The position numbers and the translations under genes are program-made. Of a DNA stretch of 64,000 nucleotides, positions 14,189 through 23,578 are shown piece by piece; position 1 is the stretch's first letter, and the number at the start of each line of letters is the position of its first letter. The stretch lies in NCBI GenBank assembly GCA_003667255.2, contig RCWM02000009.1, positions 5,476,501 to 5,540,500 of the forward strand. Direction: 5' to 3'. The notes beneath the pieces were generated by a model. That model was given only the letters and a program-made list of their open reading frames with translations, made no database searches and was not told the origin of the DNA. This DNA comes from Euschistus heros (Eukaryota; Arthropoda; Insecta; Hemiptera; Pentatomidae).

Positions 14189-15955
14189 GTACCCCTTTAT
14201 TAGTCAGCCAGTTATCATTCCAGCTACCCTATACTGATAATGTGCTGCTTTATTTCAAAACTACGATGTCTAGGAACGATTAAAGATAGACAGGGCTTTT
14301 GCGGGAAAGGTTTGAGCAACTTCGGAAGGCATCGTTTGTTACATGGGTGTAGATCGGGGTTGATGGCAAGAATTTGAGTCTGAGCTGTCCCGTACATGCG
14401 CAACATGCTCAGTGTGGACTTGAATCTCGACTGGGGTAGGACACCCTCTAGCTTTCGATCACGTGCGCCTATTGTTCCGGCTAATTAAATTATTTTTTCT
14501 TTATAATAATTTTTTCATCCTCTAATATTAATAATTAAACTATTAAATAACATGATTATTATATCATGGAGTAGCGTTCAAATATTAAGTTTTATTGAGA
14601 AATTGCATTCGTATCGGCGTATGTGGGACCCGTTGCTGAATATAAAAACCGGGGAAAGAAATTAAATGTATTTTGTCATTGGAAACAAAGTATCAGATTT
14701 CATCTGCCGAAATAGCATGAATAATCCACAAACTAAAGGCCAATTTCGTCGGTAGCACATGATGGTTGCATCTCTCATTAGTGGATCTTGTAATGTAGTG
14801 GTTTTGCTATGAACCACTATTGTTTCTAACGCCTTTTATTGAATCAAGAGGAACAGGGATATTGACGAGGAAAGCGAAGTGAGTGAAATTATTCCATTTT
14901 TTTGAATTATTTAATTTTAATTTTTATATTTTTTAAATAAGAATACAAATAACATTACGACCACAAGCGCATAAAAAAGTAGGGAACGTCTTTGTTTCAT
15001 ATGATTTTATTTTGACACGGCACTGAATCTTCGTCTAGAAAGTAATCACGAAATTCGTTCTTAAAAATGTTCCTTGGTGTGAGCACGGTTCTTTTGAATG
15101 GTTTTGAGTCTGAACAGGATCAAAAATAAGTCGATTAAAAGGCGTAGTAGCCTTTAAAGATCTACGAAGGTTCATAGTTAATAAAATCTATAACACATAA
15201 AAAACTTCCCTTTTAGCCACGTTCTCTTTACGTACATTGATGACTACAACTGAAGGCACCTTTGGAAATATTATCGTAAAACAAATTAACGACTTTCTGG
15301 GAAAGATATGTGGAGAAATTTCACTAGTATGAACCCTCACATTGTGGTATCAACATTGAATCAGCAGACAGTGCAGTAAACCTCCCAAGAAGGGAACACT
15401 TTGGAACCGCAATGATAAAAGTGGTCCGCCATAACAATTTTATACTTGAAAACCTAAGCCCTTCAAACTTCAATAAATCAAACAGCATACCTCAACTAGG
15501 ACAACCATTTTTTGAAAATATAAACTAGAGGCAATGATCCTGACTAGAATCGGAATTGAACATACAGGAACCTGGAACCACCGATTCGTGAACTTGCAAA
15601 ACAATACTTACTCCAGAGAACATAACATAATATACCTATTAGTATGGCCGAAGTACTGCAAGGCAAATAAGATAAAATTCAAAGAATTTTTGAATTTATG
15701 GAATCTTGTATATTGTTTCAAATTATTAAATTAATGTATAAAGTGCTAATGACCCACTTAGGTATTTGCGTATGTATTATAACATACATAAAACGAATTG
15801 TCATGATAACTGTCTACATCATTTCTCCCGAATTCTCATTCATATTTTCATTCATGATTATGTTGTTTATTATTCACCTGAAGGTTTAAACTGGTTCCAA
15901 AACTGTTTTATTATGAAGAAACAATATTTTCATTTTAAACTAACTACATTATGTC
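14189..15955. other. non-coding stretch
   Basis: No recognisable gene or repeat pair. A less AT-rich patch at 14230-14470 and the stretch at 15000-15540 look like old dispersed repeats, but I find no motif. Short + frames at 15534-15960 have no features. Confidence 0.4.
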
Positions 15956-15977
15956 GATAATGTATGTATATATATTA

Positions 15978-16018
<41 letters not shown>

Positions 16019-16050
16019 TGTATATATAATATATATATAATATATAAATA
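15956..16050. repeat. TA-rich palindromic tract
   Basis: Alternating ATATGTATATAT and TATATAATATAT segments forming several overlapping palindromes. Confidence 0.8.
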
Positions 16051-16890
16051 AAATAGAGCCTATAAGGTTTACTGACTGCGCTCATTTAAGAAATTAAAAA
16101 CACCAATATGGTGATTGATAGTAGAGGTCGAACAAATGATGCTTTTGTATTTCATTTTCATATTAATTACTATCATAAAAAGATTTTGCCAAAACTATTA
16201 ACGTCACGAAAAAACCTTGCAAAACATAGTATAATTACATTTAGAGAAATAAGGATTCGATGGTGGAATAACCGTTTGTTTGATTTTGCAGACAAGGAGT
16301 TGGCAACCCGAACAATGCTCTTTCTTTTCTTAATGACAATAGCTGACATGGAACTTGTTTATTTTACGAATTTACATTTTTTTTTTATATCATACATTGT
16401 TGAATGAAAAAGAAAAACAGTTGTTTTTACCGTTATTTTTTTCAAATATTTATGTCAATGGTATTTCAACTATGTATTTATAAGAACGTCAAATTTTCTC
16501 ATTCGTGAATCTTGTTGTCTGTTAAATAAAAAAAAAAATAAATAAAAAAAAAAACTATGAATAAATATTTAGGCAGTCAAAGCACATTTTTTTTCTTTAA
16601 AACTTATCTCGTTTTGCATATAATATATTTATTAATGAACTAAAAGCTTCACTGTCTCTTTATACTATTCAGAACACACTAGGTATTCTTTTATTCCAAA
16701 AGAAAGTCCACCTAGAGATGTAGCAAAGAGGGCCGTCCACCCCATGCCCCGCCTGAACTTGGACCCCAAAATATTGATATTTTTTTATGCTTCCTAATTA
16801 TTTCTTAGAATGATTAAGAGAGAACAAATAAAATTTACAGTCCCAGTTTAATTATATAAACCTGTAATTAATCATATTAAACAACAAAAA
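16051..16890. other. non-coding stretch
   Basis: One + frame (16108-16407, 99 codons) with no motif and no splice context. The rest is AT-rich. Nothing else seen. Confidence 0.4.
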
Positions 16891-16899
16891 AATATGGTA

Positions 16900-17210
16900 C
16901 TACGGTCCATATGGAACGCTAGCCTCTTCCACGACCTCCTCCATTTTTTTCTGTCTCCAGCCGTTCTCTGGCCATTAACCTCACGTTAAAGGTCTTCACA
17001 TCCGCTTCAACATCTCTCCAACGCAATATGGCTCTTCCCCTCTTCCCTCCTTCGGGATATCCATTCATCATAAGTTTTGGCATTTTATGGGAGCTCATTC
17101 TTTTAACATGACCTAGACATCATATTCGTTGTTGCTTGACAGTCGCAATTGAATCTGGAGCTATGTAGAGGTCCCGTAACAACTGTTTTTTTCATATTCT
17201 CCATAATCTT
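16900..17210 (-). pseudogene. LINE C-terminal fragment (RTE-like)
   Basis: On the minus strand a stretch reads as the end of a LINE ORF2: an RMSSHKMPKLM-like segment, GYPEGGKRGRAILRWRDV, then EADVKTFNVR and a Trp-containing tail. This corresponds to the block RKRGRPxLRWxDxVExDLKxLxVRNW that closes many insect RTE-like ORF2 proteins, as in the intact copy ending at 25867. No RT core is attached. A run of TTAGG-like units follows at 17209-17223. Confidence 0.65.
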
Positions 17211-17249
17211 AGGTTAGGTTAGGTACATACAATGTTTATATTACACAAC

Positions 17250-18095
17250 AGGTCCACACTACTAAAGTGGACAGATCTAAAAATAGTATCCTTATGTATC
17301 CGGTGAAAAGGATGAAACGGGTAAAGTGCCCTTTAAAAAAAAAAAAAAAAAATTAATAATAATAAAAGTATAGTTGACTGTTAAATGAATAAAGAAGAAG
17401 ATGATCACAGATGCATTCAATCAGAAACAACATGTCCTAGTAAAAATACTATAATTGTGTGCCATCGTTTCGACCTGCCATACAGGTCTTCTGAAAAGGC
17501 TAAATGAACTAAAAACCACCGAACCACATTGGAGAGCAGACGAACGATGACTGATATTTAGTCAACTTATAAAAGGACCAAACTAATTTGTCGTAAAGGA
17601 GTCGCCAAGGATTTCCTTCGACCGTCAAAAATCATCAGATCCTGGCAAATCTGAAACCAGTATCCTTCAGTGGCTTTGGGCGTATTGCAGAGACCATCAC
17701 TTAATCCCAAACCTCATCGCCACGAATCTATATTGTATCAATTTAGTAAAAGTTTCGACGAGGAGGGAGTGATAAGATCGAGGGACTACCTCCTATATTC
17801 CGAAAAATGTGTTAGACAATAACCAAAATCCGAAGGATTAAACAGATAGAAAAGAGTGTCCTTTTAAAAACGTAATATTTAATTCAATTTTCAAAGAGGA
17901 TAACAATGCGGACTATCCTGGCAGATCTCAAAATAGTATCCCTAGGGTGTACTATCAAAAATCGAAAGTATTTAATAAATTGTAAAAAGGACGAAAATTG
18001 ATTTGTTGAGGAGTGGCCAAGGATATCCTTCGGACATTAAAAATTGTCAGATCCTAGCAGATCTAAAACCAGTATCCCTTCAGTGGCTTTGATGC
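17250..18095. repeat. repeated module with CAGATCT...AGTATCC blocks
   Basis: A segment of about 105 bases (blocks AGGAGT.GCCAAGGAT, TCAGATCCTGGCA, AACCAGTATCC, TTCAGTGGCTTT) occurs at about 17575-17680 and again at about 17986-18091, offset near 413 bases. Shorter CAGATCT...AGTATCC pieces occur near 17270 and 17925. A segment at 17355-17560 is related to the foldback repeat at 57.9 kb. No coding content. Confidence 0.7.
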
Positions 18096-18189
18096 TATAA
18101 TTCTTTCATTCTTTTATGGTGCTATTATCCAATATTTGTTATTCTTTCCTTGATTTCAACCTACGTTTTATTTCAGTTATGACGTTCCC

Positions 18190-18493
18190 TATGTACCTAC
18201 TACACTATAGTACGGTTTTCTTTCCAGCCGGTTTTGTTCCTTCGACATTTCCAAGTGCTTCGTTATATTTTCGATTATGTGGAGACAAACTTCTTTGGCT
18301 TTTCTGTCACACTCCCCAAATGTTCCAAGTACGGAGTTTTCTGTTCTCTTATAGATCTCCACGTCGTCTGCAAAGGCTTGTTGCTGAGTCATTCGGTCAT
18401 AAACGCATCCAGGGTTCGTCCTCATCGCTCTTATGGCTGTTTATAATGCTATATTAAACAGTACCAGCGACAGTGGGTCTACTGGTCTCACTT

Positions 18494-18496
<3 letters not shown>
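18190..18496 (-). pseudogene. LINE reverse transcriptase fragment
   Basis: Minus strand: KEVRPVDPLSLVLFNIAL (degenerate GVRQGDPLSxLLFNIAL, motif B, about 18443-18496) is followed by AFADDVEIYKRT (motif C, about 18340-18375) and a helix equivalent to the fingers-thumb region. It is truncated at the 5' side by a (TA)n tract and at the 3' side by ordinary DNA. The family is close to the RTE-like element at 22.8-25.9 kb. One stop separates the motif B and C blocks. The catalytic FADD survives in this isolated fragment. Confidence 0.75.

Positions 18497-18566
<70 letters not shown>
18497..18566. repeat. (TA)n microsatellite
   Basis: About 35 TA units directly at the truncated end of the LINE RT fragment. 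Confidence 0.96.
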
Positions 18567-18567
<1 letters not shown>

Positions 18568-18664
18568 GTCGCTTTTATATATCTCTGTCGATAATATGGT
18601 AGGTGTTGTATTTGTGCTGATAATAAATACACTTAGTGAGATTTCCCTATCGTCTAGTAACACA

Positions 18665-19345
18665 ACACTTTACGAATGATGCTGCTAGTTTCCCGCTAAC
18701 GAACCTCAACGTATCCGACAACACCTGGTTCTTCTTCCAAACAGTATCGCCTACTTTGAATTCCTGATGTCTTCACCGAAGGTTGTAGTTGTGTCTGCTT
18801 CTCTCGTAAGCCTTCCTGAGTTTCTCTTTAATTTCCCCGTATAACAGAGGTAGATTCTGGAGTTTGTCAGCAAACTCTTGTCTGCCTCCCATATCCGATA
18901 CATCTGGTCTATTTGATACACTGTGGTAATCTGTGCCACTTCTGGGGAGTTCCCTTCCGAAATTCAAGTAAGCCGGTGAAAAACCCGTGACTTCGTGTAC
19001 AGCCGTTTTCATGGCAAACGCGAGTTTATAAATATGTTCGTCCCAATGACGGTGATTTTCTTTCACATATAACGCAATCAAGGTCTTACTTACACGGTTG
19101 AGCCGCTCCATCGGATTAGACTGAGGGTGGTAATAAGGGGTGTATAAGAGATTGATTGAGTATTCAGCAACTTTGTTTTGAAATTCACGGCTCTTGAATT
19201 GAGGTCCATTGTCACATATTAATGTTTGTGGGCATCCAAACATGAGAATTACCTCGTTTTCCTGTAGGGAGCTAGCCTTTTTCCCAGTTACAGTCCGAAG
19301 TGGCACAAATATGCTATACTTTGTGAAGTAATCCGAAAACGCCAA
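18665..19345 (-). pseudogene. Gypsy integrase catalytic core and tail
   Basis: A retroelement integrase core, which in the family joins cDNA ends to host DNA. Visible on the minus strand: FSDYFTKYSIFVPL (first catalytic Asp), LICDNGPQFKS (second Asp), and HPQSNPMERLNRVSKT (catalytic Glu in the ER pair), which is a complete D,D-35-E set. The open frame ends at 18773; the homologous tail (VGDTVWKKNQVLSD, then FVSGKLAASF) continues to about 18665 in another frame, so a frameshift breaks it. The segment just upstream (about 19350-19410) is garbled by further frameshifts. Confidence 0.85.
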
Positions 19346-19399
19346 AATAAATCGGTTCTGGTTCGTCGATAATGGTGATTATTATAATTATATGAACCG

Positions 19400-19768
19400 A
19401 AACCACTTGCCATGGTTTTGAAACGACACGTTGTTCCCCCATGAATCCTGCAGGGGATCGCTGCAGAGGCTTGTGCGCTAAGCATGTCTCGCATCTAGCC
19501 ACATATTTAGCCGTGTCAGAGGCCATCCCTGACAATAATAGTACTCTCTCAACCGTTGTAATGTTTTAAAGCGACCTAAATGCCCCGCTGTTGCTTGGTC
19601 ATGACATTCCCAGAAGGCTTCTTTACGTATATCTTTGGGCAATACCACTTTCCATCGGTTATCGTCTCCTACTATTTTCCTTTTATTAGGGACACATAGC
19701 GATTGATTTTCTACTCTCCAATCCCCGTATTTTGCAGGATTCTCTTCTACTCGCTGTATCATTTTCAT
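19400..19768 (-). pseudogene. Gypsy integrase H2C2 zinc finger and linker
   Basis: Minus strand 19768-19478: a linker with WRVENQSLCVPNKRK, then the HHCC finger CHDQATAGHLGRFKTLQRL with its cysteine pair CETCLAHK in the overlapping next frame (19314-19535). A frameshift therefore falls between the His pair and the Cys pair. The finger normally sits at the integrase N-terminus and helps bind the cDNA end. Confidence 0.8.
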
Positions 19769-19779
19769 ATACCATGTGT

Positions 19780-20060
19780 CCAGTATTTCTAACGGGGATG
19801 AACGGTTTACTAAAATCTGGGCATGTTAAGAAAGTTGCAGTCACCAGTTTTTCCTTCAACAGGCTGAACGCTTATTCTTGTTCATCTCCCCATTTCCATT
19901 TCTTGTTTTTCTTTAGTAAATCTGAACGGGGTGCAGTCAATGTGGAGAAATTTGGAACAAACCGGCGATACCAGGAGGAAAGCTTTTTAAATTGTCTAAC
20001 CTGTTTTACATTCTTAGGCGCTGGATAGTTGAGTATGGCCTCTATTTTACCAGGGTCTAT
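19780..20060 (-). pseudogene. Gypsy RT thumb / connection remnant
   Basis: Minus strand reading gives SIDPGKIEAILNYPAP, NVKQVRQF, WYRRFVPNFSTLTAP and LLKKNKKWKW. This is the classic end of the Gypsy RT domain leading to RNase H. The palm motifs that should precede it are absent, because the upstream sequence is already protease. Confidence 0.8.
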
Positions 20061-20064
20061 ACTC

Positions 20065-20262
20065 TTATTCTTCGGGTAATCTCACCCTTCCTTCCACATT
20101 GAGTGCATTGCCTCCAGTTGCGCTTATTCTTACATCTGACTCACCTCGCAGGGTGACTCCAAGTCCTGCGAATTTTTCCCAGCACTTTCCACTCATGAGA
20201 GATCTCGAAGTCCCAGAACCTAATAAACCAAGCTCGATTTTCCCCAGAATGTTTATTCCCAA
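20065..20262 (-). pseudogene. Gypsy aspartic protease remnant
   Basis: 65-codon frame with IELGLLGSGTSRSLMSGKCW. Retroviral-type proteases have a D-S/T-G active site here; this copy reads G-S-G, so the catalytic Asp is lost. Flanking residues (SRSLMSG) match the insect Gypsy pattern. Confidence 0.7.
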
Positions 20263-20405
20263 ATATGGCCGTTGGTCTCAATCGTTTCCAGGGTGTCTAT
20301 GAATTTTCCACTTTTTCCCTTCATAAAAATCCTTTACTATTCCCAACCATTCTTCCCACTCTGCTTTGGTTATGGATTTAGGGTTATGTTTATGTTCCCA
20401 TCCAC

Positions 20406-20990
20406 TTAGGCCTGATCCCCTTGATCGTTTCCCTGTTTGGTTTTGTTACACCACCCACACGTTCGTATTTTCACGCCTTTTAACCCGCAACCCTCGCAAA
20501 ATTTGGTTTTCTTTTGACCGTACTTCTTGAAAGAATGGTTCGTTCCTCCACAGTTCCAACAGCGGAACAAATTATTGGTCTTACCGTTTCCTTGGATAGG
20601 TTCTTGCGACGTTTCCTGGGTGGCCTTTCCATTTTCTTGGTTAGGTTCTTGTGATGTTTCCAGGGTGTTTATCTCATTAGCCCGTTTCCGTTGGGATGGG
20701 CGATTCGCCAAATCTGGTTCAAGGAGTCCTTTGCTGGTAGGGGGTGGTCGATATACATTGATCCTCCATCGCACCTCTTCTAGCTGCCTCCCAAGGATGA
20801 TCAAATCTTTCAACGTGGTCACTGGATGTAACGCTGACCGATCCAAATAGTAAGGGTCGATATTCTTCTTGATCAGTCTAAGCATTTCATCCTCCGAAGG
20901 GACAAGTGATAGCCTGTTGAAATAATTTTTCATCGCCGCTACGTAGGCACCGATCGACTCTGAATGCTCTTGGGTTCTTCGTCTTATCTC
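20406..20990 (-). pseudogene. Gypsy gag C-terminus with degenerate zinc knuckles
   Basis: Nucleocapsid part of gag, which in the family packages element RNA. The frame (20933-20406) begins MKNYFNRLSLVPSEDEML; homologous residues (EEIRRRTQEHSESIGAYV) extend upstream to about 20990, so the Met is internal rather than a true start. It contains a Gln/Asn/Glu-rich linker with two near-identical units (QETSQEPIQGNGK type) and two knuckles: CWNCGGTNHSFKKY (last Cys replaced by Tyr) and CEGCGLKGVKIRTC (His replaced). Confidence 0.78.
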
Positions 20991-20999
20991 CTCCCTCGT

Positions 21000-21530
21000 C
21001 TTTCTACCACCTGTTTACGGAGCATTCTGCAGATGTTAGCCACGTAATTAGGCATAGCATTCCAATGTTCCTACGCATAAGTCATCCAGCCAACCAGGTT
21101 TTCTGGGACCAACTGATCTCTTTCTTTTGCAAATTTAGGGCAACAGAAGAATACATGTTCTACTGTTTCCTCTAGGTTTGTGCAATTGGGGCAAGATGAT
21201 TCATTATCATGTTTTGACCGAAACAGATAGGCCCTAAAACACCCATATCTAGTAAGCAATGGGGTGAGATAATGATCAACCTCCCCATGTTTCCGAGCTA
21301 TCCATGTCGCAATATCTGGTATCAAATGATGGATCCATCTTCTAGAAGATGGTGTGTCCCAGCGTCTTTGCCACCTTTTTAAAGTATCATTTCTCTCTTC
21401 CTTTGCGATTGTGGGCCACTCAGTATCCGGTTCCACTCGATTTTAACGGTAAATCCGGTTGCGTTCATCCACCAGAGGGTCAATTGGTGGCATTTCAGCT
21501 ACAAAACACATAAGAAACAGCGCGAAATGC
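21000..21530 (-). pseudogene. R1-like LINE ORF2 C-terminal fragment, copy A
   Basis: Minus strand: EMPPIDPLVDERNRIYR (about 21460-21510), then WQRRWDTPSSRRWIHHLIPD, ARKHGEVDHYLTPLLTRYGC, FRAYLFRSKHD and a Cys/His finger CPNCTNLEETVEHVFFCCP. This is the C-terminal cysteine-rich region of R1-clade LINEs. A (GT)n tract separates it from a second, homologous R1-like fragment in the same orientation. One in-frame stop and lack of an RT core show it is dead. Confidence 0.85.
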
Positions 21531-21532
21531 TC

Positions 21533-21533
<1 letters not shown>

Positions 21534-21584
<51 letters not shown>
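21534..21584. repeat. (GT)n microsatellite
   Basis: About 25 GT units, that is (AC)n on the minus strand. It lies where the 3' end of the R1-like copy B (minus) should be and may be its tail. Confidence 0.95.
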
Positions 21585-21585
<1 letters not shown>

Positions 21586-22680
21586 ACGAGGGTAGGGGAA
21601 ATCTTCAAAAGACATTGTTAGGCCCGTACCTAACCATGTGTGGGGTTCTTACCCATTAAAACCACCTCTCTACGCCTGTTTTTCCTCCCCGCGGAACCAC
21701 CGTTAGGCATTACATCATGGAGAGGAATGGCTGGGTGCCGCCTCATGGTAGTAAACTACATCTTGCTGCGCCTATCCCTCTCTTCTTGCCTGAGCCGCTT
21801 GATAGTCTCAGCCGCTAACCTCTGGCCCGCCATCCAGTACTACTCAGAAGCCAACATCAATTGCACCAGACCATCAACTGTCGGAATAACTCCACAGGGC
21901 TGTCGAAACTCTTCTCTCTCTTCGTGTAAGTGAGGGTATATGAAAAACACGTGCTCCGCACTCTCATCCACCGCCGGGCAGGCTAGGCATTTCCCTATCA
22001 CATCTAGTTTGAACCTATACTGATAGGCTCGGAAGGCTCCATGTCCAGTGAGCAACTGAGTTAAGTAGTAGTCTACCCCTCCGTGCTTCCGGTCCACCTA
22101 GCGTTGAATAGGAGCGACCAGCCTGTGTGTCCATCTCCCACTTGAAGCAATGTCCCAGCGCTGCTGCCAAACTACTATAGTCTCTTTCCTCTCATTGGCT
22201 CTGGGAATGCGTTCACATCTTCGATATGAGCTCTTCTTTTCTTCAGCTATTAGGTCGATAGGTGGCATCCTGGCTTCCACACATGCTGCCTCATAGGATA
22301 CTGTTATAAATGTACTAATAACTCTTAGGACGCTTCGGCGATACACAGAAATCATAGGCCATCTGTACGCATGTATATCTAAAGCATCCCCCCATATCAC
22401 GGCAGCGTAAAGGATAATGGATGTTATGACGCTTGACAGCAGTAGTCTTCGGGTCTGGCGTTGACCTCCTATGTTAGGTATCAGTCTAGACAGTGCAGTG
22501 TTCACTCCAGCTGCTTTTTCTGACACCTTTTTTACGTGATCTTTAAAGTTTAGGCGTTCATCAATTTTCACTCCTAGGTAAGTCAAGGGGGGCCCAAGGG
22601 GAAGTGACGCGATGTTATGACCCCTGGTCACATAGCCTCTCCTTCTTAACTCCACTCTCACCTTCTCGAAGGATTCTACG
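21585..22680 (-). pseudogene. R1-like LINE ORF2 C-terminal half, copy B
   Basis: Minus strand from 22680: EKVRVELRRRGYV, LTYLGVKIDERLNFKDHV, LLLSSVITSIILYAAVIWG, YRRSVLRVISTFITVSYEAA, EARMPPIDLIAEEKK, WQQRWDIASSGRWTHRL, then a TAG in place of a conserved Trp codon (near 22097), then DRKHGGVDYYLTQLLTGHGA and a C-x2-C...H finger (CLACPAVDESAEHVFF). This is the region after the RT palm in R1-clade elements. Its RT palm is missing: upstream lies the start of an RTE-like LINE on the opposite strand. Confidence 0.87.
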
Positions 22681-22840
22681 ATCCGGGTGGGCCCTGTTAA
22701 GCCTAACTAAGACTCAAGGCTGGGTAGGTGACTGACGAGAGATGGGGGTTTAGGCTTCGGTCAGGATGGTGGATCGAGGGTGTCACGAGCCTTCATCCAC
22801 CTATCAAAATACGTGGTGAAGCCTTCAGCTTTACGCTATT

Positions 22841-23578
22841 ATGAATTTTATCACACATGGCAACACAATGGTGACGACTAATAAACTCCCCGTAGGGGCC
22901 CATTCGGATTCGGGGGGGCCCCGGTTAGCACCTAGTGGAAACCACTACCCTGGTAAAAAAACAGGCTATCGCAAATGCCTGGACTTCAATATAGGGCTCT
23001 GGAATGTCCTCAGTTTATATAGACCAGGAGCTTTACAAGGGCTCCTCTCACAACTTGACCACTACAGGATAGACATAGCTGCCATCCAGGAGGTACGATG
23101 GACAGGATCCGGGATTCTCCAGAAGCGGAATCATACCATCTATTACAGTGGGCACGAAAGACACCATGTATGTGGCACTGGTTTTGTGGTGAACAGGCGT
23201 TTCCAACAGCTTATCTTGGATTTTAAACCAATTAACCCCAGAATTCGCATAATTAGATTGCGCGGCACATTCCAAAATTACTCAATAGTAAGCGCCTATG
23301 CTCCAACTGAAGACGCATCCGAAAATGATAAGGACGAATTCTACGAATTACTCGAGAGATCTCTCCACCAATGTCCTAATCATGACATAAAAATTGTTGC
23401 TGGCGATACGAATGCTAAAGTAGGACGCGAGCAGTATTATTATCCTACAGTTGGTCGACACAGCCTTCATGAAGTCTCTAATGATAATGGACATCGACTA
23501 GTCAATGTTGCAGAAGCATGTGATCTGACTGTTGGAGGAACGCTGTTCCCCCACCGAAACATATATAAGGGAACTTGA
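22841..23578 (+). pseudogene. RTE-like LINE apurinic-type endonuclease (ends at premature stop)
   Basis: Endonuclease domain that nicks target DNA in target-primed reverse transcription. Motifs: LDFNIGLWNVLSLYRPGAL (about residue 47), IAAIQEVRW (catalytic Glu), GTGFVVNRR, VSAYAPTEDASEN, VAGDTNAKVG (catalytic Asp/Asn), SNDNGHRL. The frame stops at TGA (23576-23578) where relatives have Trp before RSPNG. Homology resumes in the same frame directly after it with RSPNGETTNQIDHILI and the SDHY motif, so the stop is one point change (TGG to TGA) inside an otherwise continuous ORF up to 25867. Confidence 0.9.

Larger units (their letters stand above)
18660..21000 (-). mobile_element. Ty3/Gypsy-type retrotransposon fragment, RT core deleted
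   Basis: Minus-strand order from 21000 to 18660: gag C-terminus with zinc knuckles, protease piece, RT thumb, H2C2 integrase zinc finger, integrase core and C-terminal region. The protease (ending near 20065) is followed almost directly by the RT thumb (from about 20040), so the RT palm is missing. RNase H also appears shortened. No LTRs are seen on either side. The right end abuts an R1-like LINE fragment near 21000. Gypsy-type order (integrase last) distinguishes it from Copia. Confidence 0.85.

Noticed and set aside
16108..16407. Small gene of 99 codons
   Set aside because: No recognisable domain, AT-driven composition and no promoter or polyadenylation context that stands out.
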